Assembly: GCA_031296935.1 (NCBI GenBank) | Contig: JAVDPD010000006.1 | Coordinates: 1-64,000, forward strand | Source: Cerasicoccus maritimus | GTDB lineage: Bacteria > Verrucomicrobiota > Verrucomicrobiia > Opitutales > Cerasicoccaceae | Direction of reading: 5' to 3' | Length of the DNA: 64,000 bases | In this document: positions 14,721-23,084 of the stretch, in pieces | How the letters are laid out: every line of letters starts with the position of its first letter | Position numbering within the stretch: position 1 is the stretch's first letter | Notes under the pieces: generated by a model | Told to the model about the DNA's origin: nothing | What the model saw: the letters and a program-made list of their open reading frames with translations, nothing else | Database searches by the model: none | Position numbers and translations under genes: made by a program

Positions 14721-16178
14721 ATGAAGCAAATAAGTGGCTTTATGCTCGATAGCGCTCGGTGTATGGAAAACCGTGAATACTACCGTCGGTTTATCCGCTT
14801 TTGCGCGTCGAGGAACTTAAACACGATACTTTGGCATTTTTCGGATGATCAGGGGGTGAGTATGGATTTCCCCAGCGAACCCGGCCTGGCGGGGAAGCAC
14901 GCCTACAGCTCGGAGGAGATGAGTGAGCTGATCTCTTATGCGGAAGATAGGGGAATCACGATCATTCCAGAGTTGGAAACGCTGGGCCATTCGCGCTACA
15001 TCACAGGGCACGCACATTACCAGCATCTTTGTGAAAGTGATGGAGATTTCACTGCGATGTGTCCCATACATCCAGACACGCGTAGTTTGATGAAGCGTTT
15101 GCTTGCTGATGTTGCAGCGATCTTTCCATCGCCATGGATTCATGTTGGTTTGGACGAGATTAAGCTGGGGGGGCATCCCCTTACGCAGGAAGCGTTAGCG
15201 ACGAAATGCGTAGCGGAGCTATTGCTGGATTATGTAACCTTTATCTACGATGAGGTAACAGCACTTAGCCGCCAGATGATCATGTGGGTTGATCAGAATA
15301 GCTTTGATGCTGGCTTCATCCATGGACTGTCCAGAGAGATTATACTGGCCGTGTGGCAGTATAACCCCGACGTGAAACCAGACTTGGCTCAAAGACTCAT
15401 CGACGATGGATTTTCAGTTATATTGTGCCCGGCGATGATTACCTATGATCAGCAGGCGTATCCAGGGAATATTGCATTGCCTAACATTGAGAGGATGAGC
15501 CGCTACCAACAGCTATGTGGTAATGGAAAAGTCATGGGGGCCTTGACGACTATTTGGACGCCAATGCGTTATTTACACGATGCGCTTTGGCCAGCTCTTG
15601 GCATTGCCGCCGATACGATGTTGAGTCAAGGGAGATTAGATGCGCCACAAAGCGTTGCAAAGCATATCCGTGAATTTCATGGTGTGGAGCCTGATCCGCT
15701 CATTGTCGAAGCCATAACTTTTAGCTTTGAAATTGCGCCCGAGCGCAAAGAATACCTTAGCGTCCTGAAGGCAGACCCGAATGAATTAGACGAGCATTTG
15801 CTGGTTCGGCGCTCAAAGGAATGGGCGCAAATCTCAGACCACATATCCAGCTTTTTGCCACGGGTTAAGCGAGAATACGCCTCCATAGAAACACTCAAGC
15901 TATTCGCGGCCTGGATGAGCTATCTCTACCGTCGCTCTGCTTTGCTGAAGGCACGAGGGTTGAGTCGTGAAGCTTGGGAAAAGCTTACGGAGGAGGGGGG
16001 CAAGTGGCTTGGGAAGTTAGAGCAGATCTGGGATCGAGAGCGTTTTGCTGACGATCACCGCCGCTTTAGTCCGGTATTTGGTTGGGAGGAAAACGAATAC
16101 CTTCTTATCAACTTTAGACAAAGTCTTCAAGTGACTGAGGCACAGCTGCCCCATGACCTTGTTCCTTCTCATTCGTAA
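14721..16178 (+). CDS. GH20 beta-N-acetylhexosaminidase (cytoplasmic)
   Basis: 485 residues without a signal peptide. It starts directly with the GH20 barrel: GFMLDSARC carries the substrate-binding arginine (R13), then LWHFSDDQG, IIPELETLGHS and the catalytic pair in WIHVGLDEIKLGG (D145-E146), with IMWVDQN and AVWQYNP later. The usual N-terminal alpha/beta domain is missing and a helical C-terminal part of about 170 residues follows the barrel. The next gene, nagB, begins 8 bp after the stop. The enzyme should release GlcNAc (or GalNAc) from imported oligosaccharides. It is only distantly like the GH20C enzyme at 970-2898, so the locus has two different hexosaminidases. Confidence 0.87.
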   Translation: MKQISGFMLDSARCMENREYYRRFIRFCASRNLNTILWHFSDDQGVSMDFPSEPGLAGKHAYSSEEMSELISYAEDRGITIIPELETLGHSRYITGHAHYQHLCESDGDFTAMCPIHPDTRSLMKRLLADVAAIFPSPWIHVGLDEIKLGGHPLTQEALATKCVAELLLDYVTFIYDEVTALSRQMIMWVDQNSFDAGFIHGLSREIILAVWQYNPDVKPDLAQRLIDDGFSVILCPAMITYDQQAYPGNIALPNIERMSRYQQLCGNGKVMGALTTIWTPMRYLHDALWPALGIAADTMLSQGRLDAPQSVAKHIREFHGVEPDPLIVEAITFSFEIAPERKEYLSVLKADPNELDEHLLVRRSKEWAQISDHISSFLPRVKREYASIETLKLFAAWMSYLYRRSALLKARGLSREAWEKLTEEGGKWLGKLEQIWDRERFADDHRRFSPVFGWEENEYLLINFRQSLQVTEAQLPHDLVPSHS

Positions 16179-16186
16179 ATCAATCT

Positions 16187-16969
16187 ATGAAAAATCTGAA
16201 CCATCTTCAAACAGCGCTGCAAGTAGATTCCCTGGTAGTCGAAGTCTTTCCCAATCGCCAGTCACAAGGCAGCGCAGCTGCTGCGCACGTGATTCACGTT
16301 ATCAATCAAGCTATCGAGATACGAGGTGAAGCTCGGGTGATCTTTGCATGCGCGCCATCGCAGGATGATTTTCTGAGTGCGCTCATACAAAATCGAGGAA
16401 AAGTGGATTGGTCTAAAGTCGTTGTTTTTCATATGGATGACTATGTGGGGCTATCGGGTGACAGCCCGCAAAGTTTCCGCTTTTATTTACAAGAGAATTT
16501 GCTGTCGTATATCGAGTGCAAGGAGTTCTTTCCCATCGGCAGTGAGGCCGAAGATCCGGATGCCGAGTGTGCGCGCTATGAAGCCGCACTAAAATCAAAG
16601 CCAATTGATTTGGTTTGCATGGGTATTGGCGAAAATGGTCATATCGCATTCAACGATCCATCGGTTGCGGATTTCAATGATTCGGCGTGGGTTAAGGTGG
16701 TTGAGCTGGAACCCGCTTGTCGGCAGCAGCAGGTTAATGACGGCTGCTTCCTGGGGATCGACGACGTGCCAACGCATGCCTTTACATTGACGATACCATC
16801 GTTGATGAGTTGTCGACATGTATCATGTGTTGTTCCAGGAAAGCTAAAGGCCGATGCCGTTGGCGAAAGCTTACGTGGCCCGATTAGTAAGGACTGTCCG
16901 GCGTCGATCTTGCGGACTCATCCAGCTGCCGTGCTATGGTTAGATGGCGATGCGGCATTGAGAATCTAA
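16187..16969 (+). CDS. nagB: Glucosamine-6-phosphate deaminase
   Basis: 260 residues of the NagB/6-phosphogluconolactonase fold. It converts glucosamine-6-phosphate to fructose-6-phosphate and ammonia. FHMDDYVGL holds the aspartate matching E. coli D72 (D84). MGIGENGHIAFNDP holds the ring-opening histidine (H152). Two catalytic-loop positions differ from E. coli: D141 is asparagine (N150, also seen in some Gram-positive enzymes) and E148 is aspartate (D157, FNDP instead of FNEP). The length fits the short, non-allosteric type. It lies between the GH20 gene and nagA. A related isomerase-deaminase acting on another amino sugar phosphate cannot be ruled out. Confidence 0.88.
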   Translation: MKNLNHLQTALQVDSLVVEVFPNRQSQGSAAAAHVIHVINQAIEIRGEARVIFACAPSQDDFLSALIQNRGKVDWSKVVVFHMDDYVGLSGDSPQSFRFYLQENLLSYIECKEFFPIGSEAEDPDAECARYEAALKSKPIDLVCMGIGENGHIAFNDPSVADFNDSAWVKVVELEPACRQQQVNDGCFLGIDDVPTHAFTLTIPSLMSCRHVSCVVPGKLKADAVGESLRGPISKDCPASILRTHPAAVLWLDGDAALRI

Positions 16970-16977
16970 ATGTTATC

Positions 16978-17937
16978 ATGGATATTGGAAACTCTCGTCC
17001 CTCGCGCGAACCGTGCTTGTTTGATTTGCAGGTAAACGGCTTTGCTGGGATTGATTTTCAGCAGCCGAGCTTGACCATGCGTGAGTTGGAATTGGCCTGC
17101 GAGCAAATGCGTGCGCGTGGTGTTGGCGGTTTTCTGTTTACTTTAATTACGGCGCCACTCGAGCAGACTTGTCAGCAAATGCGCAAGCTCGTTGAGTGGA
17201 GGAGGGAGTCGCCTATTATACATGAGATGGCAGTTGGCATTCACCTTGAAGGGCCGTTCATCAGTGAGTTGGATGGATACCGAGGTGCGCATCCCTTGCA
17301 TGCAGTGCTAGATCCAACTCCGGCTCTGTTGAGTAAATTTTTGAAGTCAGCCGGTGGCCTTTTGCGCCTAGTTACGCTTGCTCCAGAGCGTCAGGGAGGT
17401 ATCGACGTGATTCGTGAGTTAACGGATATGGGGGTATCGGTGGCGCTCGGGCATACCGACGCAAGCGAGCGTGATATCGATCTGGCTATTAAGGCTGGAG
17501 CCTGCATGTGCACACACTTGGGAAATGGAGCGCCACAGGTGATGCATCGTCATGACAACATCATTAACCGGCTCTTGGCTCGTGATGAACTGATAGCATG
17601 CTTTATTCCGGATGGCGTGCACATCCCTTTTCCTGTGCTCAGGAATTACGTGCGCACCAAGGGGTGGCATCGATCGATTTTTACGACAGACTGCATGGCG
17701 GCGGCTGGAGCGCCGGCAGGTATTTACACGCTTGGTGAACTGGAGTTAGTTGTTGGGGCCGATGGCCTTGTTAGGCAGCCGGACCGTTCGGGTTTTGCAG
17801 GGTCATCTCTGACGCCGGATGGTGCGGTGCAGTACTTGTGCGATGAGCTGGGCGTTCCACTACGGGATGCCGAACTGGCGCTTGGCGAACGCGTTCGCGG
17901 GTTGCTCAACTTACCTTTAATACAAGCAGGAGTTTAA
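16978..17937 (+). CDS. nagA: N-acetylglucosamine-6-phosphate deacetylase
   Basis: 319 residues from the ATG at 16978, 8 bp after nagB; the upstream frame overlaps nagB and is not used. An amidohydrolase barrel with FDLQVNGFAG (the Q-x-N form of the first metal motif, as in E. coli NagA), the metal glutamate in GIHLEGPF, histidines in LGHTDAS and CTHLGNGAP, and the catalytic aspartate in FTTDCMAAAG. It removes acetate from GlcNAc-6-phosphate. It is about 60 residues shorter than E. coli NagA because the N-terminal strands of the small beta-sandwich are missing. The stop is one base before the ATPase gene. Confidence 0.9.
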   Translation: MDIGNSRPSREPCLFDLQVNGFAGIDFQQPSLTMRELELACEQMRARGVGGFLFTLITAPLEQTCQQMRKLVEWRRESPIIHEMAVGIHLEGPFISELDGYRGAHPLHAVLDPTPALLSKFLKSAGGLLRLVTLAPERQGGIDVIRELTDMGVSVALGHTDASERDIDLAIKAGACMCTHLGNGAPQVMHRHDNIINRLLARDELIACFIPDGVHIPFPVLRNYVRTKGWHRSIFTTDCMAAAGAPAGIYTLGELELVVGADGLVRQPDRSGFAGSSLTPDGAVQYLCDELGVPLRDAELALGERVRGLLNLPLIQAGV

Positions 17938-17938
17938 T

Positions 17939-19057
17939 ATGGGCTTAGTAAATCTAAACAATCTGGTCAAAGAATATCAGGATAGCGGACGTGCCAAATT
18001 TACCGCAGTGAAAGGCATTAACTTAGAGATAGAGCAGGGAGAGTTTATGATCCTGGTTGGCCCGTCTGGCTGTGGCAAATCGACCACCTTACGTATGATC
18101 GCGGGGTTGGAGAATGTTACCTCGGGTACGATCGAAATCGATGGGCGCGTCGTGAATTCAGTCGCGCCGAAGGACCGTGACATTGCGATGGTCTTCCAAA
18201 ACTATGCCCTTTATCCACACATGTCGGTGTTTGACAACATGGCTTTTGGTTTGAAATTGCAGAAGTTTCCTCGTGGGGAAATTCGTAATCGTGTTCATGA
18301 GGCAGCCGAAATTTTGGGGCTAGAAAGTATGTTGGAGCGCAAGCCAAAGCAAATGTCCGGCGGACAGCGTCAGCGTGTCGCTTTAGGCCGGGCAATTGTG
18401 AGGAAGCCAAAGGTCTTCTTGTTCGATGAGCCTCTTTCCAATCTCGACGCGAAGATGCGCGTACAGATGCGTACCGAGATATCCCGTCTTCATTCACGCT
18501 TGCAGGCAACGATGATCTACGTGACTCACGACCAAGTCGAAGCCATGACAATGGGGGATCGTATTTGCGTGATGAAGGAGGGCGAAATTATGCAGGTAGA
18601 CGATCCTATCTCACTGTATCAGCACCCAAACAATATTTTCACGGCTGGCTTTATTGGTAGTCCACCAATGAACTTCTTTAGCGGAAAAATAGAAAAAGAA
18701 GGTAATAGATTTTCCTTTGTTGAGGAGAATATGAGCGCCGCGCCATTTCGTTTATCACTTGATGATCGGCTGACTGCCTTGGCCAGAAACTTTAGTGGCC
18801 GCAAGATTATGATGGGTGTGCGCCCGGAGGATATTGGTTTGCGAAGACAGGCGTCGGGATGCGAAGTCGATGCAGAAGTGATGGTAGTCGAGCCTATGGG
18901 TTCGGAAACCTATCTTTACTTCAATACCGGACGCCATGATTTTATAGGTCGTTTTCCAAGTGAGAATCACCACCGTATTGGCGAGCGAGCGCGAGTCGTA
19001 ATGGACATCGACAAGATTCATCTTTTTGATGCGGATACAATGAAGAAGGTTTCGTAG
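17939..19057 (+). CDS. Sugar ABC transporter ATPase, MsmX/UgpC/MalK type
   Basis: 372 residues. Walker A GPSGCGKST at 41-49, Q-loop VFQNYALYPHMS, signature MSGGQRQRVALGRA at 139-152, Walker B VFLFDEP at 159-165 and the switch histidine in YVTHDQVEAM (H197). The C-terminal third is the TOBE/MalK regulatory domain (GVRPEDIGL ... VVEPMGSETYLYF). It should power the importer formed by the fused binding protein-permease and the MalG-like permease, neither of which has an ATPase gene beside it. The divergent operons thus share one transporter. ATPases of this type often serve several sugar importers. Confidence 0.93.
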   Translation: MGLVNLNNLVKEYQDSGRAKFTAVKGINLEIEQGEFMILVGPSGCGKSTTLRMIAGLENVTSGTIEIDGRVVNSVAPKDRDIAMVFQNYALYPHMSVFDNMAFGLKLQKFPRGEIRNRVHEAAEILGLESMLERKPKQMSGGQRQRVALGRAIVRKPKVFLFDEPLSNLDAKMRVQMRTEISRLHSRLQATMIYVTHDQVEAMTMGDRICVMKEGEIMQVDDPISLYQHPNNIFTAGFIGSPPMNFFSGKIEKEGNRFSFVEENMSAAPFRLSLDDRLTALARNFSGRKIMMGVRPEDIGLRRQASGCEVDAEVMVVEPMGSETYLYFNTGRHDFIGRFPSENHHRIGERARVVMDIDKIHLFDADTMKKVS

Positions 19058-19080
19058 CAGGCAGGTGCATTTGCGCAAAA

Positions 19081-19113
19081 AAGTCTCGCGAAGTGATGAG
19101 CTCCGCGAGACTT
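19081..19113 (-). terminator. Intrinsic terminator between convergent genes
   Basis: A 10-bp perfect stem, AAGTCTCGCG (19081-19090) with its complement at 19104-19113. Leftward it runs into TTTTTTGCG, a good U-tract, which serves the gene ending at 19137. Rightward the tail is only TTGCGTTT, so termination of the ATPase operon there is weaker. Confidence 0.8.
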
Positions 19114-19136
19114 GCGTTTAAGGGTTATGGAGCTAC

Positions 19137-20129
19137 TTACCAGGCGCTGTAATACTGATATGAGTGGATGGCCACACCGGCGACTACATCGGCATTCGAT
19201 GGGAGGTATGGACTCAGGTAAGACTCTAAGAGTGCAATGTTTGAGTTGAGGTCGAACTCTCCCTCTTCGTTGAATGTTATGTATTCAGGAGAGAAGGGGC
19301 CTGTCTCTAATCCATGCCAGATTTTAACTGCCGGAGTGTTGAGCTTTGCGTAGTTGTACTCATCTTCTGCGATAGAGAATGAAGAAAAAGCGTCATCGCG
19401 ATAGGCCATAATCGCGATGTAGGAATTATCAGCATTGGACACAATGTCGAACAGGTGGAATGTCGTTTCCTGCGTGAGGCCATTGAATGTGCGGATATAG
19501 TCGCTATTATCGTACCAGAAGGGGATGGTAAAGCCGATGGGTAATTCGGGCATGGCGTAGATCGATTCGTCCGTTAATTGCTCTGCGACGAGTAGTAGGC
19601 CATTTAGATATGCGAGCTTTTGCTGATTGGTTGCGTTCGACCATGCCGTAAGGCCGTGGGGCTCAATGTCCCAATTGAAGCCATCGAGGCGTGCATTGCT
19701 AGCTTGGTTGTAATTGAAATTCACTGCTTTCTGCATGCGCCCGAGGGCTCTGCTATGCTGGCTGTTCAGGCAAAATGATGGGTCGCCATCCAAAGCATGG
19801 ACTTGAAGACCGAGGTTATGCGCCGCGATGTTAAATTGCCCTAACTGGGGGTTGGTGACAGGGTGCTTGCTGCTGTAGGCAGAGTCGCTGGGGGCTACAA
19901 ATGCGCTGCCAGTGTTGATGAAGATCGTGGTGATGCCTTTGGTCGTGCAGAAGTTGAATAAGTCAGAGCGTTTTGTTGAGTTGGTTATGCATTCTGCATC
20001 CCATACCCAGAGGGCGCGATCTAGATTTGCTCGGAGTAAGACTGCGCTAAGCAAGAATATGCACAGGCTGGTCGCCAGGATTTTGGAGTAGCTTCCCTTG
20101 CACAAGGGAAGATTTGTGTAGTCGTACAT
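19137..20129 (-). CDS. Secreted GH18-like TIM-barrel protein (copy B)
   Basis: 330 residues with a hydrophobic signal segment (KILATSLCIFLLSAVLL) and mature start RALWVWDAEC. RLDGFNWDIEPHG at 148-160 fits the GH18 active-site pattern D-G-x-N-x-D-x-E almost exactly (D154, E156), and SYIAIMAYRDD and VAGVAIHSYQYY match later barrel strands. It is paralogous along its whole length to the protein at 2930-3970. It has its own terminator on the left and a terminator upstream, so it is transcribed separately from the PEP-CTERM gene. Hydrolysis of GlcNAc-containing polymers is plausible; binding without catalysis is an alternative. Confidence 0.68.
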   Translation of the reverse strand: MYDYTNLPLCKGSYSKILATSLCIFLLSAVLLRANLDRALWVWDAECITNSTKRSDLFNFCTTKGITTIFINTGSAFVAPSDSAYSSKHPVTNPQLGQFNIAAHNLGLQVHALDGDPSFCLNSQHSRALGRMQKAVNFNYNQASNARLDGFNWDIEPHGLTAWSNATNQQKLAYLNGLLLVAEQLTDESIYAMPELPIGFTIPFWYDNSDYIRTFNGLTQETTFHLFDIVSNADNSYIAIMAYRDDAFSSFSIAEDEYNYAKLNTPAVKIWHGLETGPFSPEYITFNEEGEFDLNSNIALLESYLSPYLPSNADVVAGVAIHSYQYYSAW

Positions 20130-20182
20130 GGATTGCCTTTGATGATGTTAGTGTTTTGCGCCAAGCATAGCTCAGCTCACGC

Positions 20183-20198
20183 CATGAATTATTTCATG
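20183..20198. promoter_or_regulatory. Palindrome upstream of GH18-like copy B
   Basis: CATGAA-TTAT-TTCATG is a 6-4-6 inverted repeat 54 bp upstream of the ATG at 20129. The half-sites ATGAA/TTCAT are those of the regulon palindrome, but in the opposite order, so it could be bound by the same protein only with altered geometry. Confidence 0.4.
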
Positions 20199-20225
20199 CG
20201 CGGTTACGAGGGGATGGGGGGATGC

Positions 20226-20261
20226 AAAAATAGCGCGATTAACAACTGAATCGCGCTATTT
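20226..20261 (-). terminator. Intrinsic terminator of the PEP-CTERM gene
   Basis: A perfect 13-bp stem AAATAGCGCGATT (20228-20240) with its complement at 20249-20261 and an 8-nt loop. Reading leftward it is followed by a run of T, giving TATTTTTGC. It sits 33 bp past the stop at 20294. Confidence 0.88.
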
Positions 20262-20293
20262 AAAATGGTCCGTGTTACCTCGGATGCTAGTAT

Positions 20294-20986
20294 TTAGCTA
20301 CGCTTACGGCGTATAAGTAATACTGTGCCAATCATCATCACGCCGAAGCCGAGCGCGTAGGAGCTAGGTTCTGGAATAGTAGATGCGGCAATCGAGCTGA
20401 TAAAGGCAGTTTGCCCTACATTGGATTCTTGGCTGTTCTCGAATCTGAGGCGGATATTGGTAATATCAGTAATGGTTGAGGAGAATGATCCGCTACCGTT
20501 TGTTCGCTGCATCATGCTTTCTGATAATTCGAATGAAAGCAGAGAGTAGGAGTCTACATTCGGTTCTTGGGCAAAGCTTAATGATGTCTGCCATATTGTG
20601 CCATCGCTCGATTGAAAGGCGACTTTAAGAATCGTGGGTACGGTAGGAGATACGTTACCGACATCAGTTTCGACGTACAGGGAGATATCGAGGAAGTCAT
20701 AGCTGCTGAGGTCCAGATTCGTGAGATTGATACGGCGCATGTTTGCGTTGTTTCCATCAAACCAGTTCAAACTGAATTTGGCGGCATTGCTACCGCTAAC
20801 GCCTTCGCCAGCTGCAAGGGTTGGTGCCCCAGAGGAGGCGGCAGTGCCGAATGAATTCCAGTTCGTCTGTAGCGCAGCAGTATCGCCGTAGCTATCAAAA
20901 TCATCAATTACGAGTGTTTGCGCATTTGAGATCGTAGCGCTCATTAAGAAGAGCGCGAGAGCAGTTGTTTTTAGGATATATTTCAT
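20294..20986 (-). CDS. PEP-CTERM secreted 'DDFDSY' protein (copy B)
   Basis: 230 residues from the ATG at 20986; the ORF runs on to 21004 but that ATG lies inside the operator palindrome. The signal peptide is MKYILKTTALALFLMSATI, ending at SNAQ. The mature part opens LVIDDFDSYGDTAALQTNWN, has NAAKFSLNWFDGNNANMRR and ends IPEPSSYALGFGVMMIGTV plus RRKRS, a standard PEP-CTERM sorting signal for exosortase (not in this window). It is paralogous to 4136-4768 (shared DDFDSY, WNSFGxAASSG, GNNANMR, IRLRFEN). A carbohydrate-binding sandwich is a guess from the strand pattern. It should be exported and anchored or released at the surface. Confidence 0.82.
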   Translation of the reverse strand: MKYILKTTALALFLMSATISNAQTLVIDDFDSYGDTAALQTNWNSFGTAASSGAPTLAAGEGVSGSNAAKFSLNWFDGNNANMRRINLTNLDLSSYDFLDISLYVETDVGNVSPTVPTILKVAFQSSDGTIWQTSLSFAQEPNVDSYSLLSFELSESMMQRTNGSGSFSSTITDITNIRLRFENSQESNVGQTAFISSIAASTIPEPSSYALGFGVMMIGTVLLIRRKRS

Positions 20987-20999
20987 GGTAATCTTTTGT

Positions 21000-21035
21000 T
21001 TCATTCAATGAAGTAAATAATGTGCGCGTTGTCAA
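21000..21035 (-). promoter_or_regulatory. TTGACA promoter with palindromic operator before copy-B module
   Basis: Reading leftward: TTGACA (21035-21030), 17 bp, then TTCATTGAATGAA (21012-21000), 13 bp before the ATG at 20986. Spacing and palindrome are the same as at 10765-10801. A start of transcription just past the palindrome would leave a very short or no leader. Confidence 0.7.
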
Positions 21036-21422
21036 CGTATTTCTGGAGGTGTATAAAAAATTTTTGATCGAGATAGGTTAGAACGGCATGACAATCTCGG
21101 GGCAGTGCTTGCTAAGGCCGACAATGATGTGTTTCTCGAATTTCCGTTTGGTTGAGTTCAATTAAATGCCTACGTTAAGTGTTCTAGGCGCACACTTGCA
21201 TATTTAGATTTACTTGGATGAGAACTTGAATGCCGGAGTGCTGATTTCGGCCTCTATCAGCGTCGGGTTTTCGGATGTCTCCGGCTGACAGGGTTTTTTG
21301 TTTCTAAATGCTATGAGCCCGACCCGAAGCTTTCGAGAATTTACCCAGAATATGAGATGATGGCACCGCGGCGGTTGAAACAGGCATGAATGAGTCGGCG
21401 CTGTCGTGCTTGAAGTCTCAGC
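21036..21422. other. Intergenic stretch at the composition boundary
   Basis: Nothing coding is seen. A TATAAAAAATTTTT run lies at about 21052-21065. Rightward, an imperfect CTATCAGC...GCTGACAG stem precedes a GGTTTTTTG run near 21255-21300, but no rightward gene ends here. The base composition rises from this point to the right. Confidence 0.45.
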
Positions 21423-22448
21423 CTACTCGTGGCGTCCGGGCGGGCTGAAAGGCCTCTTCGGTTCAGACTCGTCTTTGACGTCCTGAGTGCCAGCGGGGGT
21501 GGCAATGGTCGCGTCCTTCGAGGCAGGGATGCCGCTCACGCTGACTGACTTGGCGAGCTTCTCACTGACCAGGGGCAAGTCGATGGTGGGCGACCACTCG
21601 GTCCAGTCGTCATCTGGATCGTCGAAGAGCTTGAAGACGGTGTTGTCGGCAACCTCGGCGCCCATCTCGTCATTTGGGGGGGTGGCGAAGGCTATGCCGC
21701 CTTTGAAGAGCGCACTGAGAGACTCGGTTTTCACCTTGGCACCAAACAGGCCGAGGCTCATGCCGATCCCGGATGCGTTCCAGAACTTCGTGTTTTCGCG
21801 GACTAGCGGCGCGAATTCATCCTTGATGTGCACGTGGGCGTGGACGGTGCGTGCATCACTGGCTAGGTAAACTTGGTCAACTTCGCCAACTTGATACTCG
21901 CGGTAGTAAACGGGGTCGCCGTTGCTGAGAGAGCCAAGCTTCTCCGCTTGGAGAATTAAGTTCAGGCCGGGTTCGCGGGGGCCAGCAGGTGGTTGATCGG
22001 GCAGGCCAACATATTGGTGAACGGTCTTGCCGCCTTTGCCTGGAGCGACGCCGATATACGGGCCGCTGAGCAGGGTGTCCAAGCCGCGCACCCCACCAAA
22101 ACCAATCTGCGGACGCACGACCCAGAAGGCGGCATCTTCGGTCGCCAGGCCAGCTGCGCTTTTTTCCAGACGTGCCCGGACGACCACTTTGGACAACTTT
22201 TCGTCCAGGTGCACTTTGTCCACTGAGCCGACTTTGACGCCGAGGTATTGGATCTCCGTTTTACCCGCAACCAGGCCTGAACCGTCGGTGAAGGTGATCT
22301 CGATCTCCGGCCCGCGCATGGCGATCGCACGGTAGGCCAGCCAACCGGCGATGGCGAGTGCGATGATTGGCACGACCCACACGATCGAAAAGCTGTGGTG
22401 CTTGGTGATGGTGACTTCGGGTAGCGATTCTTTGTCTTTTTTATTCAT
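21423..22448 (-). CDS. pqiB: PqiB-like MCE-domain protein
   Basis: 341 residues. One N-terminal membrane helix (about 20-42, SIVWVVPIIALAIAGWLAYR) anchors two MCE/MlaD domains: EIEITFTDGSGLVAGKTEIQ with YLGVKVGSV, and LNLILQAEKLGSLSNGDPV with YREYQVGEVDQV. E. coli PqiB has three such domains in 546 residues, so this is a short form. The family builds periplasmic rings or tubes that carry lipids between membranes, with PqiA as the inner-membrane partner. It is the last gene of the three-gene leftward operon, starting 12 bp after the second PqiA-like gene. The C-terminal 50 residues are low-complexity. PqiC is not found. Confidence 0.9.
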   Translation of the reverse strand: MNKKDKESLPEVTITKHHSFSIVWVVPIIALAIAGWLAYRAIAMRGPEIEITFTDGSGLVAGKTEIQYLGVKVGSVDKVHLDEKLSKVVVRARLEKSAAGLATEDAAFWVVRPQIGFGGVRGLDTLLSGPYIGVAPGKGGKTVHQYVGLPDQPPAGPREPGLNLILQAEKLGSLSNGDPVYYREYQVGEVDQVYLASDARTVHAHVHIKDEFAPLVRENTKFWNASGIGMSLGLFGAKVKTESLSALFKGGIAFATPPNDEMGAEVADNTVFKLFDDPDDDWTEWSPTIDLPLVSEKLAKSVSVSGIPASKDATIATPAGTQDVKDESEPKRPFSPPGRHE

Positions 22449-22460
22449 GGAGAGAATCAG

Positions 22461-23084
22461 TTAAGGGGACTCCGCGCGGTCCCAGATAATGCGTGGATCG
22501 AAAGTATTGGCGGCAAACATGGTCACGATGACGACGCTGGCAAAAAACACCGCGCCGATCTCCGGGCTAATGGTGGCCACCTGCCCAAGGTCCACCACCG
22601 CGATGAGGATGGATACCAGGAAAACATCGAGCATCGACCAACGGCCAATCAGTTCAACGATGCGGTAGAGCCGGGTGCGGTCGCGCGTGCGGGTGCGGTG
22701 GCCGCGCTGGACGGAGAAAAGCAAGTAGGCGAGGCTCACCAGCTTCATCAGGGGGACGGCTACGCTGGCGCACAGCACGAGTAGGCCGATGGCCCACATG
22801 CCGCTTTGGAAGAGCTCAATGACGCCGCTCATGATGGTGTCCGACTCGGGGTTGCCGAGGATGCTGATCGTCATGACCGGAAAGAGGTTGGCCGGGATGT
22901 AGAGAATGAAGCCCGCGATGACGAGTGCCCAGGTGCGTGAGACCATGCGCTCCATGCGGCTTTCTACGCGGCCGCCACAGGTCGGGCAGTAGAGGGCACC
23001 GTGGGCTTTCTCCGGCAAGCGTGAGAGCTGGCCGCAGGTTTCACAGGCCACAAGCTGGTGACTGCGGGCGGTGGGGCGGCTCAT
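22461..23084 (-). CDS. pqiA: PqiA-like half protein (second)
   Basis: 207 residues with a zinc-ribbon start (CETCGQ ... YCPTCGG) followed by four membrane helices and the PqiA signatures LYIPANLFPVMTISIL, GVIELFQSGMWAIG and RWSMLDVFLVSILIAVV. E. coli PqiA has two such modules in one chain; here each module is its own protein. It overlaps the preceding gene by ATGA, so the halves are likely made in step. It is an inner-membrane protein working with PqiB in lipid transport or envelope stress defence (role from the family). Confidence 0.9.
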   Translation of the reverse strand: MSRPTARSHQLVACETCGQLSRLPEKAHGALYCPTCGGRVESRMERMVSRTWALVIAGFILYIPANLFPVMTISILGNPESDTIMSGVIELFQSGMWAIGLLVLCASVAVPLMKLVSLAYLLFSVQRGHRTRTRDRTRLYRIVELIGRWSMLDVFLVSILIAVVDLGQVATISPEIGAVFFASVVIVTMFAANTFDPRIIWDRAESP

